Shown here: positions 35,218 to 44,733 of the stretch, piece after piece
How the letters are laid out: every line of letters starts with the position of its first letter
Position numbering within the stretch: position 1 is the first letter of the stretch
Assembly (NCBI GenBank): GCA_002256435.1
Contig: NKJC01000002.1
Span: 163,996-227,995, forward strand
Length of the DNA stretch: 64,000 nucleotides
From: Chitinophagaceae bacterium BSSC1
Lineage (GTDB): Bacteria > Bacteroidota > Bacteroidia > Chitinophagales > Chitinophagaceae
Direction of reading: 5' to 3'
Program-made: the position numbers and the translations under genes
The notes under the pieces: model-generated
Database searches by the model: none
The model's input: the letters and a program-made list of their open reading frames with translations, nothing else
What the model was told of the DNA's origin: nothing

Positions 35218-36204
35218 TTAATCATTTTGGCTTGTGATATGATCAATGATCTTAGCAGCGTGGTCTCTTGAATTTTCAATAAAGAGACGGTGGGTATTCA
35301 TACCACCACAAATTACACCAGCCAAATAAATACCCTCAATATTGGTTTGATGTGTTTGTTCATCTAACGCTGGTTTGCGAATTTCGTCTTCAGATAAATC
35401 AATCCCCATTTTTTCTAAAAGTCCTAAGTCTGGCATATATCCAGTCATGGCAATCACGCGGTCATTTTGAATAGTCAGTGGACCATCTGGTGTTTCAATA
35501 TCCACTTCGTGTTCGCGTATTGCTTTTACTTGTGAATGAAAATAGGCCTTGATAGATCCTTCTTTGATTCTGTTGACTATATCTGGCCTTGCCCAATATT
35601 TGACCCTTTCTCCAATGTCTGCATCCCTGATGACCATGGTCACTTCAGCGCCTTTTCTCCAGGTTTCTAGTGCCGCATCTACCGCTGAATTATTGCCACC
35701 AACAATTAATACTTTTTGAAAAGCATAGAAATGCGGGTCTTGATAATAATGGGTGAGTTTGGGAAGCTGCTCCCCGGGAACATTTAACAAATAAGGAATG
35801 CCATAAAAACCTGTTGCAAGAATCAAATTGTTGGTTTGATAAGTTGCTCTATTGGTTTTAATAGAAAATATGTGAGGCGAAGTTTGTACCACTTGGGTCA
35901 ATTCTTCAAATAAATGAATATTGAGATTTGCCGTAACTGCTACACGCCGATAATATTCCAAAGCTTCATTTCTATAAGGCTTTGCATTATTACTTACAAA
36001 AGGTATTTCTCCAATCTCTAGTCTTTCCGAAGTTGAAAAGAACTGCATATTTACCGGATAATGATAAATAGAATTAACCAAACAACCTTTTTCAATTACT
36101 AGATATGATAGACCAGCTTGTTTGGCAGCCAATGCACAAGAAAGCCCAATGGGACCAGCACCAATGATCATTAAATCAAATTCCATTGTTGCTTTTAATT
36201 CCAT
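35218..36204 (-). CDS. ypdA: YpdA/Bdr-type bacillithiol disulfide reductase
   Basis: 328-residue FAD/NADPH oxidoreductase of the thioredoxin-reductase-like group. FAD site IIGAGPIGLSCALAA near the N-terminus, YpdA blocks YPVNMQFFSTSERLEIGEIPF, second dinucleotide fold VLIVGGNNSAVDAAL, and the C-terminal GVICGGMNTHRLFIENSRDHA. It should recycle oxidised bacillithiol (BSSB) at NADPH expense. The thioredoxin-reductase CxxC is absent, as expected. In the Gram-positive proteins the motif is GPCG with a conserved Cys; here it is GPIG, with a Cys four residues on. An internal ATG at 36186 fits the family start equally well. prfC ends 14 bases upstream. Confidence 0.88.
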   Translation of the reverse strand: MELKATMEFDLMIIGAGPIGLSCALAAKQAGLSYLVIEKGCLVNSIYHYPVNMQFFSTSERLEIGEIPFVSNNAKPYRNEALEYYRRVAVTANLNIHLFEELTQVVQTSPHIFSIKTNRATYQTNNLILATGFYGIPYLLNVPGEQLPKLTHYYQDPHFYAFQKVLIVGGNNSAVDAALETWRKGAEVTMVIRDADIGERVKYWARPDIVNRIKEGSIKAYFHSQVKAIREHEVDIETPDGPLTIQNDRVIAMTGYMPDLGLLEKMGIDLSEDEIRKPALDEQTHQTNIEGIYLAGVICGGMNTHRLFIENSRDHAAKIIDHITSQND

Positions 36205-36218
36205 TTGATTACGCAGCT

Positions 36219-37805
36219 TTATTTATGAATCTCACTTGAGAAATGGAATTGTATATCAGGATTATTGGTGATTTCTGTATTTAAAAACCATTCACTTTGT
36301 GCCAAATAAACGGGGTGACCATCTTTGTCTTCGGCTGAGTTTTGTTGTTTAAATCTTAAGAAATCATCTAATTTCTTTTGATCCTTACTGGTTAACCAAC
36401 AAGCTTTATAATAAGGAAGGGTTCTAAATTCACAAGCCGCTCCATATTCTTGCAGCAAGCGATATTGGATTACTTCAAACTGTAGCTCACCCACACAACC
36501 AATGATTTTTTTGTTCCCTCCAAACTGTGTAAACAACTGTGCTACACCCTCATCAGTTAACTGGCTCACACCTTTTTCTAATTGCTTGGTTTTCATAGGG
36601 TCTTTATTCACCAATTCTTTAAAAATTTCTGGTGAAAAAGTAGGAATTCCTACAAAATAAAAATCTTCTCCTTCTGTAAGTGTATCTCCAATTTTAAAAT
36701 TTCCGGTATCAAATAAACCCACCACATCTCCGGCAAAAGCGTCTTCAATCACATCCTTGCTCCTAGCCATAAAGGAATATGGGTTACTAAATCGCATATC
36801 CTTGTCTAGACGCACGTGGTGAAAATATTTGTTGCGTTCAAACTTACCACTACAAACTCGCATAAAGGCAATTCTGTCTCTGTGTTTGGGGTCAAGGTTA
36901 GCGTGAATTTTAAAAATAAATCCACTGAATTTATCCTCTTCAGCGGCAACCGTTCTTACAGATGTCTCCCTGCTTCTAGGTACAGGAGCAATTCGGATAA
37001 ACGTATCCAGCATTTCTTTTACTCCAAAATTATTCACGGCCGATCCAAAAAATACGGGGGCAATTTTTCCATCTAGATAATCGGCGGCATTGAGTTCTCC
37101 ATAAACACCGTCTATTAGTTCAACGTCTTCTCTTAATTGCTCCGCATCTCTGTCACCTACTTTGGCATCCAATTCTTTGTCTGCCAAATTACTAATGGCT
37201 ATTACGTCTTCATCATCAGCCTTGGTACTTGCTGTAAACAAGCGAAGGTTCTTATCGTGCAAATTATACACACCCTTAAATTCCTTTCCACTATTGATGG
37301 GCCAGGTCATGGGGTGCAAAGAAATTTTCAATTCGTTTTCAATTTCTTCCAACAAATCAAATCGGTTTTTGCCGTCTCGGTCCATTTTATTGATAAACAC
37401 AATTACTGGTGTATCGCGCATCCGGCAAACTTCCATGAGTCTTCTGGTTTGTGCTTCTACCCCATTTACAGAATCAATCACCAAAATAACACTATCAACT
37501 GCTGTTAGGGTTCTGTAAGTGTCCTCCGCAAAATCCTTGTGACCCGGCGTATCTAAGAGATTAATGGAAATACCTTGGTATTCAAAAGTCATTACAGAAG
37601 TTGCTACCGAAATACCACGCTGGCGTTCAATTTCCATGAAATCACTGGTTGCGTGTTTTTTAATCTTATTGCTTTTTACAGCACCTGCTACCTGAATAGC
37701 ACCACCAAAAAGCAAGAACTTCTCAGTTAAGGTAGTTTTACCCGCATCTGGGTGGGATATAATGGCAAAGGTTTTCCTTCTGCTAATTTCTTTCTCGTAC
37801 TTCAT
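36219..37805 (-). CDS. prfC: peptide chain release factor 3
   Basis: 528-residue translational GTPase that recycles RF1/RF2 after termination. G1 [15 protein letters not shown] at about residue 14, G3 [13 protein letters not shown]4 NKMD, then domain II ([24 protein letters not shown]) and the C-terminal domain with [12 protein letters not shown]. The long RF3-specific switch region [19 protein letters not shown] separates it from EF-G. Full length. Followed 14 bases later by ypdA on the same strand. A TACCTTTG -7 box lies at 37859-37866 (minus). Confidence 0.96.
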   Translation of the reverse strand: MKYEKEISRRKTFAIISHPDAGKTTLTEKFLLFGGAIQVAGAVKSNKIKKHATSDFMEIERQRGISVATSVMTFEYQGISINLLDTPGHKDFAEDTYRTLTAVDSVILVIDSVNGVEAQTRRLMEVCRMRDTPVIVFINKMDRDGKNRFDLLEEIENELKISLHPMTWPINSGKEFKGVYNLHDKNLRLFTASTKADDEDVIAISNLADKELDAKVGDRDAEQLREDVELIDGVYGELNAADYLDGKIAPVFFGSAVNNFGVKEMLDTFIRIAPVPRSRETSVRTVAAEEDKFSGFIFKIHANLDPKHRDRIAFMRVCSGKFERNKYFHHVRLDKDMRFSNPYSFMARSKDVIEDAFAGDVVGLFDTGNFKIGDTLTEGEDFYFVGIPTFSPEIFKELVNKDPMKTKQLEKGVSQLTDEGVAQLFTQFGGNKKIIGCVGELQFEVIQYRLLQEYGAACEFRTLPYYKACWLTSKDQKKLDDFLRFKQQNSAEDKDGHPVYLAQSEWFLNTEITNNPDIQFHFSSEIHK

Positions 37806-37883
37806 AAATAATCATTCATCCTTTCTGGCAAAACCAAGAATAGGCTTTTTCAAGGCCGCAAAGGTAAGGCTTGGCAAGCGTTT

Positions 37884-38411
37884 TTAATAGCTGATCTGTT
37901 GATGGGTGGTTTTTCCATTTTCTAAGCGAACTATATACAATTTATCATATTCATTATCACTCAAATTGGGATAGCTAGAACTACCAGTTAAAAGATTTAC
38001 CAGACCTGGAACAGTATTAGAATGACCGACCACCAAGATTGTTTTGCCCTTCCAGCTCTTCAACAGCAATGCCAAATCGGCCTGCTTGGATGGATCATAG
38101 GTTTGAATTTCCACACCCAATTTGGCAGCAATGGGCATGACAGTAGAACGGGTTCTGTTATATTTTGTTGAAAATATAGATTGTATGGGATAGGATTTTA
38201 AGACTGTGACCAATTGATCAGCCCTCATTTTTCCAATAGAAGACAGCGGTGGATCAGCTTGCATTTGTGTAGAACCTGCAGCAGTAGTGTCTTTTTCTGC
38301 ATGCCTAACCAAAATAATGGTAATACTACTATCTTTTTGAGCAGCTGCTGAAAAAGTAATACTTCCTATTAGAGCAAAAATTAGGATCAGGATTTGGCAC
38401 GGTTTTTTCAT
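37884..38411 (-). CDS. secreted histidine phosphatase family protein
   Basis: 175 residues from the ATG at 38411, which places a clean signal peptide (hydrophobic ILILIFALIGSITFSAAA) at the N-terminus; the longer frame would put 14 extra residues before it. The RHG motif is present as VRHAEKD, with the second histidine in VVGHSNTVPGLV, matching the branch-1 SixA/PhoE-like fold. Short, with no cap insertion, so probably a broad-specificity periplasmic phosphatase; substrate unknown. Starts 54 bases from the divergent DUF4197 gene. Confidence 0.85.
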   Translation of the reverse strand: MKKPCQILILIFALIGSITFSAAAQKDSSITIILVRHAEKDTTAAGSTQMQADPPLSSIGKMRADQLVTVLKSYPIQSIFSTKYNRTRSTVMPIAAKLGVEIQTYDPSKQADLALLLKSWKGKTILVVGHSNTVPGLVNLLTGSSSYPNLSDNEYDKLYIVRLENGKTTHQQISY

Positions 38412-38465
38412 ACTTGTAGTAGGTGATTTTATTACCCTTTTAAAAATAGACAAATTTACCTTTCT

Positions 38466-39179
38466 ATGAGAGCCTTATTGACCCTGTTTTTTAGTTGGTG
38501 CTTGTTAACCAGTCAAGCACAATCTCTTTCTAGTCTGTTAAAGCCTAATAAAACAGGTGGCATTGCAGGATTGCAACAAGATGAAATTGCCAAAGGCCTC
38601 AAAGAAGCACTTCAAGTAGGTGCAGATAAAACCATCCAACAACTCACCAAAACTGATGGATTCTTTGGAAACGCGGCTATTAAGATTTTAATGCCACCTG
38701 AAGCTGAAAAAATAGAAAAATCCTTGCGCAGTCTAGGTTTTAACAAACAGGTGGACGATGCTATTTTAACCATGAATCGGGCTGCTGAAGACGCTGCCAA
38801 ACAAGCTGCGCCCTTATTTGTAAAAGCCATTCAAGAAATTAGTTTGGAAGACGCTATTGGTATTTTAAAAGGCGATGACAAAGCTGCAACTACTTATTTA
38901 CAAGGGAAAACCAATACAGCATTAACTGCAGCTTTTAGACCTAGTATAGAGCAGTCTCTAGAAAAGACTGGAGCCACCAAACAATGGAATAGCATTGTTA
39001 GCCAATACAATAAATTTACTTTTAAGAAAATCAATCCTGATTTAGCTGGATATGTTACGGAAAAATCCTTAACTGGTATTTTCACCCAAATAGCTTTGGA
39101 AGAACAACAGATCAGAAAAGATCCATTGGCAAGGTCAAGTGATTTACTAAAAAAGGTTTTTGGAAAGTCTAACCAATAG
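38466..39179 (+). CDS. DUF4197 secreted protein
   Basis: 237 residues with a signal peptide (MRALLTLFFSWCLLTSQA, cleavage near residue 18). The rest matches DUF4197 by pattern: GLKEALQVGADKTIQQLTKTDGFFGNAAIKILMPPEAEKIE, then DAILTMNRAAEDAAKQAAPLFVKAI and a C-terminal LTGIFTQIALEEQQIRKDP. The domain is all-helical by pattern and has no known activity. Found widely as a periplasmic protein in Bacteroidota and Proteobacteria. No operon partner; the convergent PAS gene ends 6 bases past its stop. Confidence 0.85.
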   Translation: MRALLTLFFSWCLLTSQAQSLSSLLKPNKTGGIAGLQQDEIAKGLKEALQVGADKTIQQLTKTDGFFGNAAIKILMPPEAEKIEKSLRSLGFNKQVDDAILTMNRAAEDAAKQAAPLFVKAIQEISLEDAIGILKGDDKAATTYLQGKTNTALTAAFRPSIEQSLEKTGATKQWNSIVSQYNKFTFKKINPDLAGYVTEKSLTGIFTQIALEEQQIRKDPLARSSDLLKKVFGKSNQ

Positions 39180-39185
39180 GAATTA

Positions 39186-41021
39186 TTAGAACCCACCAAT
39201 TAGTCCGTCAATGGAATTGGTTTTTTGAACAATGCTTCTAATCTGAGTATCCAATTCATTGGCACTTTGAATTAAGTGCTCCAAGATGTCTTTGTTATTT
39301 ACGGTATTGTTGTTGTTCAAGACTTCAATGACGCCTAAGATATTAGCCAATGGTCTGCGCACTTCGTGCGATTGAATAAAGGCAATATCCCTTAAAGCTT
39401 TGTTTTGAGATTTGAGTTTTTCTTGCACTAATACATCGTCCGTGACATTTCTATTGGTACCAATTAAGCGAATAATTTTACCGTTCTCCGCCTTTTTAAC
39501 AATGGCATGAGATTCAATAAAACGAATCATGCCATTGGTGGTGATGATTCTATACAAGGCTGAATCCATGTCTTTTTTTCCAGACACCAATTCTCCTATG
39601 ATTTCAATCATCATATTCATATCATCTGGGTGCATCAACTTTTTCCAGATTTTATAAGGAGATAAATCTGCGTCTTTTGAATAGCCATAGATATCAAACA
39701 TGGTATCATCCCAAATCACGTGGTTATTGTTTTTGATATCTATTTCCCAGATCCCAATTTTTGCAGAATCTGTGGCTAGGGTAAGTCGCTGTAACAATTC
39801 TTCTTGTTGTTGCTGTGCTTGTTTGCGTCTGGTAATATCGTTTTCTATGGTCATAAAACCAAGGTGCTTACCCTTCTCATCAAACAAAGGCTGCGAATCA
39901 ACTTCTAACCAAACTTGTTCACCGCTTTTGACAAAACTGTGGAACTCGTCTTTGAATGGCAATTTATGATCCAAGGCATATCTAAGTCGTTTTTTGGAAT
40001 CCTCATCAGCCTCTGGGCCCTCTAAGGAGAAGCCAATTTTTTTACCCTTGATTTCATCCAAACTATAGCCACTAATTCTGGTGAATCCTTGGTTTACCCA
40101 AATGATATTTTCGTCTGCGTCTGTAATCATGACTGAATTGGTAGTACTGTGCGCCACCATGGCCAATCGCTTCACCTCGTCCTGACTATAGGCCAATGCT
40201 TGTTCTACGTGTTTCTGAACAGTAATATCAAAGATGCATCCATCTAAATAAGACAAAACTTGATTTTGATCATAAACACCCTGCCCTCTTTCAAACACCC
40301 ATCTTAAATCACCTTCTTTGTGAACAACTCGGTATTCAATAGCATACTGTTGCTTTTTGTGAATAGCTTCTAATATGGTTTGTTTTACTAATGCCTTATC
40401 ATCTGGATAGATTAAAGCAGTATAGCCATCTTTTTTGTTGTTCATGAAATGAGAAGCCGGAAAACCTGTTAGGTTCTCAATTTCATTGCTAATAAAGACT
40501 ACTGAAAAATCTTCATCGCCTAAGCACCTATAAATAACACCAGGTATATTATTGACCAATGAGATGAACTGTTCATCATTCATCTTGTTCCCAATAGTTG
40601 GAGTAGCATGTACGCGTTGGTGGTCATCCAAACTACTATTATAGGGTTCTTTCTTGGTTACATCGTGCCCCACACAAATAATGGCCATGGCAGTACCAGA
40701 TTCATTTCTGACACTGGATAATTCCCATTGTGTCCAGTTATAATCTGTTTCATCTGTGGCTTTTCTTACGGTAATCCCCACAGATTTTCCTGGCGATTTT
40801 ATACAGGCTTTAGCTGCAGCATTACACAGAGATACGTCTTGAGCGTATACCGTATTGCTAAAATGGGTGCCTAAGAGTTGATTGGTAACAAAGGAAAATT
40901 TCTCTTGAAAAAGTGGATTTACATACAAATACCCACCGCTCAGATCCGTAATCACTACGGAAAAGACACGGGAATGCAACAGCTGTTGCGGAAGTAGTTG
41001 ATCTACTTGCAGTTGATTCAT
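39186..41021 (-). CDS. multi-PAS sensor protein ending in a HisKA-type H-box
   Basis: 611 residues from the ATG at 41021 (the longer frame opens with TTG). Four PAS-type domains can be made out (about 10-110, 150-270, 280-400, 405-530 in this numbering), with PAC motifs such as FMTIENDITRRKQ and RLIGTNRNVTDD. The C-terminus is a DHp helix pair with phospho-acceptor His552 in SHEVRRPLANILG, but the chain stops 59 residues later and no HATPase_c domain follows. The reading frame closes cleanly, and the downstream DUF4197 gene is on the other strand, so this is not an obvious frameshift. It may be phosphorylated by another kinase or act through dimerisation. No membrane segment is visible. Confidence 0.85.
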   Translation of the reverse strand: MNQLQVDQLLPQQLLHSRVFSVVITDLSGGYLYVNPLFQEKFSFVTNQLLGTHFSNTVYAQDVSLCNAAAKACIKSPGKSVGITVRKATDETDYNWTQWELSSVRNESGTAMAIICVGHDVTKKEPYNSSLDDHQRVHATPTIGNKMNDEQFISLVNNIPGVIYRCLGDEDFSVVFISNEIENLTGFPASHFMNNKKDGYTALIYPDDKALVKQTILEAIHKKQQYAIEYRVVHKEGDLRWVFERGQGVYDQNQVLSYLDGCIFDITVQKHVEQALAYSQDEVKRLAMVAHSTTNSVMITDADENIIWVNQGFTRISGYSLDEIKGKKIGFSLEGPEADEDSKKRLRYALDHKLPFKDEFHSFVKSGEQVWLEVDSQPLFDEKGKHLGFMTIENDITRRKQAQQQQEELLQRLTLATDSAKIGIWEIDIKNNNHVIWDDTMFDIYGYSKDADLSPYKIWKKLMHPDDMNMMIEIIGELVSGKKDMDSALYRIITTNGMIRFIESHAIVKKAENGKIIRLIGTNRNVTDDVLVQEKLKSQNKALRDIAFIQSHEVRRPLANILGVIEVLNNNNTVNNKDILEHLIQSANELDTQIRSIVQKTNSIDGLIGGF

Positions 41022-41210
41022 TACGGGTACGGTGTTAGGGATTAACAAACATGAAAAAAATATCAACAGTCAGGAAATTTGCGGATTAATCAAATTCCAA
41101 GACCATGCGTTAACATTAACAACATATTCTAACCTCTAAAATAGTGATTTAAAGGAGTTTAAAGCCTTTAACACATTTTATTTTTATAAAATACAAATTA
41201 GTTGGTATAA

Positions 41211-41236
41211 AAAAAGGGCTGATATCAGCCCTTTTT
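41211..41236 (-). terminator. intrinsic terminator after lpdA
   Basis: Perfect 26-base palindrome, AAAAAGGGCTGAT with its complement, with T/A runs at both ends; it lies 21 bases after the lpdA stop. It is symmetric enough to act in both directions. The rest of the space up to 41021 shows nothing clear beyond AT-rich sequence. Confidence 0.9.
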
Positions 41237-41256
41237 AAAATATGTATGTAGAAAGC

Positions 41257-42663
41257 TTAAATGTCAATTGCTTCACCATAAGCCATGGCTGTTGCTTCTT
41301 TTAAAGCTTCACTCATGGTTGGGTGAGGGTGAACAGCATTTAATATTTCATGCGCAGTGGTTTCTAATTTTCTAGCAACCACGGCTTCCGCAATGATTTC
41401 AGTTACATTAGATCCAATCATATGACATCCTAAGAATTCGCCATATTTGGCATCATAAATCACTTTTACAAAACCTTCTGTTGCACCACTAGCGCTTGCT
41501 TTACCGCTAGCCATGAAGGGGAATTTACCCACTTTCAATTCATAGCCCGCTTCTTTAGCTGCTTTCTCAGTCATACCAACACTGGCAATCTCTGGTGTGC
41601 AATAAGTACAGCCTGGAATATTACCATAATCCATCGCCTCAGGCAAATGATGCAATTTCTTTTCATTGTATCCAATAAACTCAGCCGTATTAATTCCTTC
41701 TTTGCTTGCAACGTGCGCCAAAGCCTGACCAGGAGTACAATCGCCAATGGCATATATACCTGATACAGATGTTTGGTTGTATTTATCTACTACAATCTTT
41801 CCTTTTTCCGTTTTGATACCCAATTCTTCCAAACCAATGTTTTCAATATTGGCTACAACTCCTACAGCACTCAACACAATATCAGCTTCCAGGAAAATTT
41901 CACCAGCTTGGGTTTTCACTTTGGCTTTAACACCTGCTCCACTTGTGTCAACTGACTCTACAGAAGCGTTGGTCATAATATCTATGCCTTGCTTTTTGTA
42001 TTGCTTTTCCAATTCTTTAGAAATGTCTTCGTCTTCAACTGGAACAATTCTAGGCAAGAATTCAACAATGGTCACTTTGGTACCCATACTATTGTAAAAA
42101 TAGGCAAACTCTACCCCAATGGCTCCACTTCCTACCACAATCATGCTTTTAGGTTGTGTAGGTAAAACCATTGCTTCGCGATAGGAAACAATTTTTTTAC
42201 CATCTACCGGCAGGTTGGGCAATTGCTTGGCCCTACCACCTGTTGCAATAATAATATGTTTGGCTTCAACTATTTGTTTAGCGCCATCAGCTGCAGTAAC
42301 TTCTACCTGACCCTTGGCTTTGATTTTACCATATCCCATTACCACGTCAATCTTGTTCTTCTTCATTAAGAATTGAACACCCTTACTCATCTTATCGGCT
42401 ACGCCCCTACTTCTACCAATAACACCACCAAAATCATGGCTAATATTATCTGCAGAAATACCATATGCTTTGCTATGTTTCAAGTAGTCATACACTTGAG
42501 CACTTTTCAACAAAGCTTTGGTGGGAATACAACCCCAGTTCAAACACACGCCACCAAGACTTTCTTTCTCAATGATCGCTACTTTAAAACCCAATTGTGA
42601 TGCACGAATAGCCGCAGGGTATCCACCCGGTCCGCTTCCTAGAACAATTACGTCATATGCCAT
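41257..42663 (-). CDS. lpdA: dihydrolipoyl dehydrogenase
   Basis: 468-residue E3 flavoprotein of pyruvate and 2-oxoglutarate dehydrogenase complexes. FAD fold VIVLGSGPGGYPAAIRASQLG, redox pair Cys40/Cys45 in GGVCLNWGCIPTK, NAD fold MIVVGSGAIGVEFAYFYNSMG, and the C-terminal HPHPTMSEALKEA with the catalytic His-Glu pair. Length is normal. It is not next to E1 or E2 genes. A TAATTTTG -7 box is at 42721-42728 (minus), giving a leader of about 50 bases. The PFOR at 46.9 kb is the other pyruvate-oxidising system in the window. Confidence 0.96.
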   Translation of the reverse strand: MAYDVIVLGSGPGGYPAAIRASQLGFKVAIIEKESLGGVCLNWGCIPTKALLKSAQVYDYLKHSKAYGISADNISHDFGGVIGRSRGVADKMSKGVQFLMKKNKIDVVMGYGKIKAKGQVEVTAADGAKQIVEAKHIIIATGGRAKQLPNLPVDGKKIVSYREAMVLPTQPKSMIVVGSGAIGVEFAYFYNSMGTKVTIVEFLPRIVPVEDEDISKELEKQYKKQGIDIMTNASVESVDTSGAGVKAKVKTQAGEIFLEADIVLSAVGVVANIENIGLEELGIKTEKGKIVVDKYNQTSVSGIYAIGDCTPGQALAHVASKEGINTAEFIGYNEKKLHHLPEAMDYGNIPGCTYCTPEIASVGMTEKAAKEAGYELKVGKFPFMASGKASASGATEGFVKVIYDAKYGEFLGCHMIGSNVTEIIAEAVVARKLETTAHEILNAVHPHPTMSEALKEATAMAYGEAIDI

Positions 42664-42774
42664 GGCTGATAAACTATTTTTTTAATGAATAAAAGAAGTT
42701 TGTGGGTCTTCTTGAGGTTGCAAAATTACTGTCAAAACTGCAAACCGAAAAAAGAGAGTTGTTAAAGCTGGAAC

Positions 42775-43596
42775 TTATTCAAACATGACCCTGATAGATT
42801 GGTAAAACCACTTATTCTCCACATTGGCGCGGTTTTGTTGCAGTTGTTCATTGAATACTTGAAATCCAAAAAGACCAGCCATATTTCCATTCCTTAAAGA
42901 GAGCTCTAAATAACCTGCAGAATTGAACCAAGCCAACTTTTCAGTGCCTGGTACATCTGTATAATTACTTGATATTGTGTCAAATGCCTCGTCTCTTCTA
43001 AAATAAATCTTGAATCTTCGTCCCTTTCCATGTTGGTCAAAATCTGCCTTGGTAATATTGATGACCACGTTCTCAAAACTGTCTATAAATAGAATTTGAC
43101 CTTCCATCCAATCCTGTCCAATGGTTGGTTTCAATGGGTATCGTTCTACGATGGGTTTGGCAATAGCCCCTTTAAAACTTAATGGCTTGCCTCCCGTACT
43201 GGGAATAATACTATCTGCAATGAGTTGGGTTAATTCTAATAAGGTTTTCTGCCCTTTTACAGGAATGGCCATAAGTTCTTTGGGTATCTCTCCTGTAATC
43301 ATGGTTAATATGCCATTGTCAGGGCATATAATAACTTGTTGACGATACTGCGCCACCAATAATTGCTTGGGGGCCGCTTCAAAAAAATTGACAATTACTA
43401 AGTGTAAGCTTCCCGGAGGATAATACTTAAAAGCATTGGAACAGATATAAGCTGCTTGGGGAAAATTGGTCTGAGACAAATAATGAGTGATATCATTAAT
43501 AAGAAAACTCGGATCTACAGATAGGAATTGTCCTTTAATGGCTCCAACGAGATAATCGCGTTGACCAATATCAGTTGTCAGCGTTAGGATGGGCAT
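42775..43596 (-). CDS. SAM hydrolase (SAM hydroxide adenosyltransferase family)
   Basis: 273 residues, DUF62/SAM_adeno_trans family: LTLTTDIGQRDYLVGAIKGQFL, the IICPDNGILTMI block, and DGQ-type EGQILFIDSFENVVINITK. Members catalyse either hydrolysis of SAM to adenosine and methionine or, rarely, halogenation; the hydrolase is by far the common form and lacks the halogenase insertion, which I do not see here either. Physiological role is unclear. SDR gene 29 bases upstream on the same strand may be in the same transcript. Confidence 0.83.
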   Translation of the reverse strand: MPILTLTTDIGQRDYLVGAIKGQFLSVDPSFLINDITHYLSQTNFPQAAYICSNAFKYYPPGSLHLVIVNFFEAAPKQLLVAQYRQQVIICPDNGILTMITGEIPKELMAIPVKGQKTLLELTQLIADSIIPSTGGKPLSFKGAIAKPIVERYPLKPTIGQDWMEGQILFIDSFENVVINITKADFDQHGKGRRFKIYFRRDEAFDTISSNYTDVPGTEKLAWFNSAGYLELSLRNGNMAGLFGFQVFNEQLQQNRANVENKWFYQSIRVMFE

Positions 43597-43625
43597 TCAA
43601 CAGTCATAACGCTAGAGCAAATCAT

Positions 43626-44432
43626 TTATTTTGCAAGCACTCCGTCTTTATAGAAAAATTTATTGACCAATTTGTCTGCCAAGGATGGGAAAAATCTATT
43701 TAGAAATACCGTACGTTTTCCTGTAAAAGTTAAGACGATGGTTCTTTTTCTATTTTCAATTGCTTTAATAATATGATGCGCACAGGTTTCTGCACTCATC
43801 ATGGCGCCTTCATTCATGGGAGATTCCCCTTGAGACTTTCCAAACTTATTCAAAGCCACATTGCGAATATTGGAGGTAGTGAATCCCGGACAAACCCAAA
43901 GTACATTGGTACCGCTATGCAATAATTCAGTTCTAAGTGCTTCTAAAAATCCATTAACCGCAAATTTGCTAGCTGAATAGCCGCTTCTACCCGGCAGACC
44001 TCTATAACCAGCAATGGAGGATACTCCTACTACAGTACCATTATTCTTTAATATATGAGGCAACGCAAATTTTGTACAAGCTACAGTTCCCCAAAAATTG
44101 ATATCCATTACTTTTCTAATGGTATCCAATTCCACCTCTTCCACTTCAGAACGCATACTGATACCAGCGTTATTGATCAAAATATCAATGGTTCCAAATG
44201 TTTTAAGGACTACATCAATAAACTGACGGCACTCCTGTTCCTTGCTTACATCGGCAGTATGCACCAATAAAGGCATATTGGCATATTTCCTTTGAATTGC
44301 ATAGAACTTGTCATAATTCCTTCCACAGGTAGCCACTTTAGCACCCAAATTCAAGAAGGATTCTACTAATGCTTTACCAATTCCATCGGAACCTCCGGTA
44401 ATAACAACCACTTTATTTGTAAAATAGGACAT
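43626..44432 (-). CDS. short-chain dehydrogenase/reductase
   Basis: 268-residue classical SDR: cofactor motif TGGSDGIGKAL, NNAGIS, and the active site with Ser near VSSIAGYRG and Tyr/Lys in YSASKFAVNGF. The C-terminal basic, hydrophobic part (RKRTIVLTFTGKRTVFLNRFFPSLADKLV) suggests a membrane-facing end as in some reductases of sphinganine or acyl lipids. The substrate is unknown. A TAATTTTG -7 box lies at 44453-44460 (minus). The SAM hydrolase gene follows. Confidence 0.9.
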   Translation of the reverse strand: MSYFTNKVVVITGGSDGIGKALVESFLNLGAKVATCGRNYDKFYAIQRKYANMPLLVHTADVSKEQECRQFIDVVLKTFGTIDILINNAGISMRSEVEEVELDTIRKVMDINFWGTVACTKFALPHILKNNGTVVGVSSIAGYRGLPGRSGYSASKFAVNGFLEALRTELLHSGTNVLWVCPGFTTSNIRNVALNKFGKSQGESPMNEGAMMSAETCAHHIIKAIENRKRTIVLTFTGKRTVFLNRFFPSLADKLVNKFFYKDGVLAK

Positions 44433-44523
44433 AAGGATATGTGTATAAATGTCAAAATTAAGTAGTTAAAACAGGATTGTGGAAATTTCTGTGTGTAATT
44501 AAAATAAAATAGATGCATAAAAA

Positions 44524-44554
44524 TTTGGCTGGTTTTATAAAACGCCTATTTTTG
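44524..44554 (+). promoter_or_regulatory. promoter of tRNA-Lys
   Basis: TTTG (44524-44527), 19 bases, TATTTTTG (44547-44554), a near-perfect Bacteroidota promoter. Start expected about 35 bases before the tRNA 5' end. Confidence 0.8.
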
Positions 44555-44593
44555 CACTCCCAAATACGAAAACAGAAGCAATTCTGACTAGTA

Positions 44594-44666
44594 GATTCCG
44601 TAGCTCAGTTGGTAGAGCAATACACTTTTAATGTATGGGCCCTGGGTTCGAGTCCCAGCGGGATCA
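44594..44666 (+). tRNA. tRNA-Lys(UUU)
   Basis: 73 bases fold into a complete cloverleaf: 7-bp acceptor (GATTCCG/CGGGATC, one G-T), D arm GCTC/GAGC, anticodon stem ATACA/TGTAT with loop CTTTTAA (anticodon TTT), 5-base variable loop and T arm CTGGG/CCCAG with TTCGAGT. Discriminator A at 44666. CCA is not encoded. A promoter lies upstream and a strong terminator follows immediately. Confidence 0.97.
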
Positions 44667-44667
44667 C

Positions 44668-44698
44668 AAAGCTCCTCAAGAAATTGAGGAGCTTTTTT
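44668..44698 (+). terminator. intrinsic terminator after tRNA-Lys
   Basis: 12-bp stem AAAGCTCCTCAA/TTGAGGAGCTTT with a GAAA tetraloop, followed by T-run. Begins 2 bases after the tRNA. Confidence 0.93.
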
Positions 44699-44733
44699 TA
44701 TGCCTTTGCTAAACCAATGCCATAAGCCCCCAT

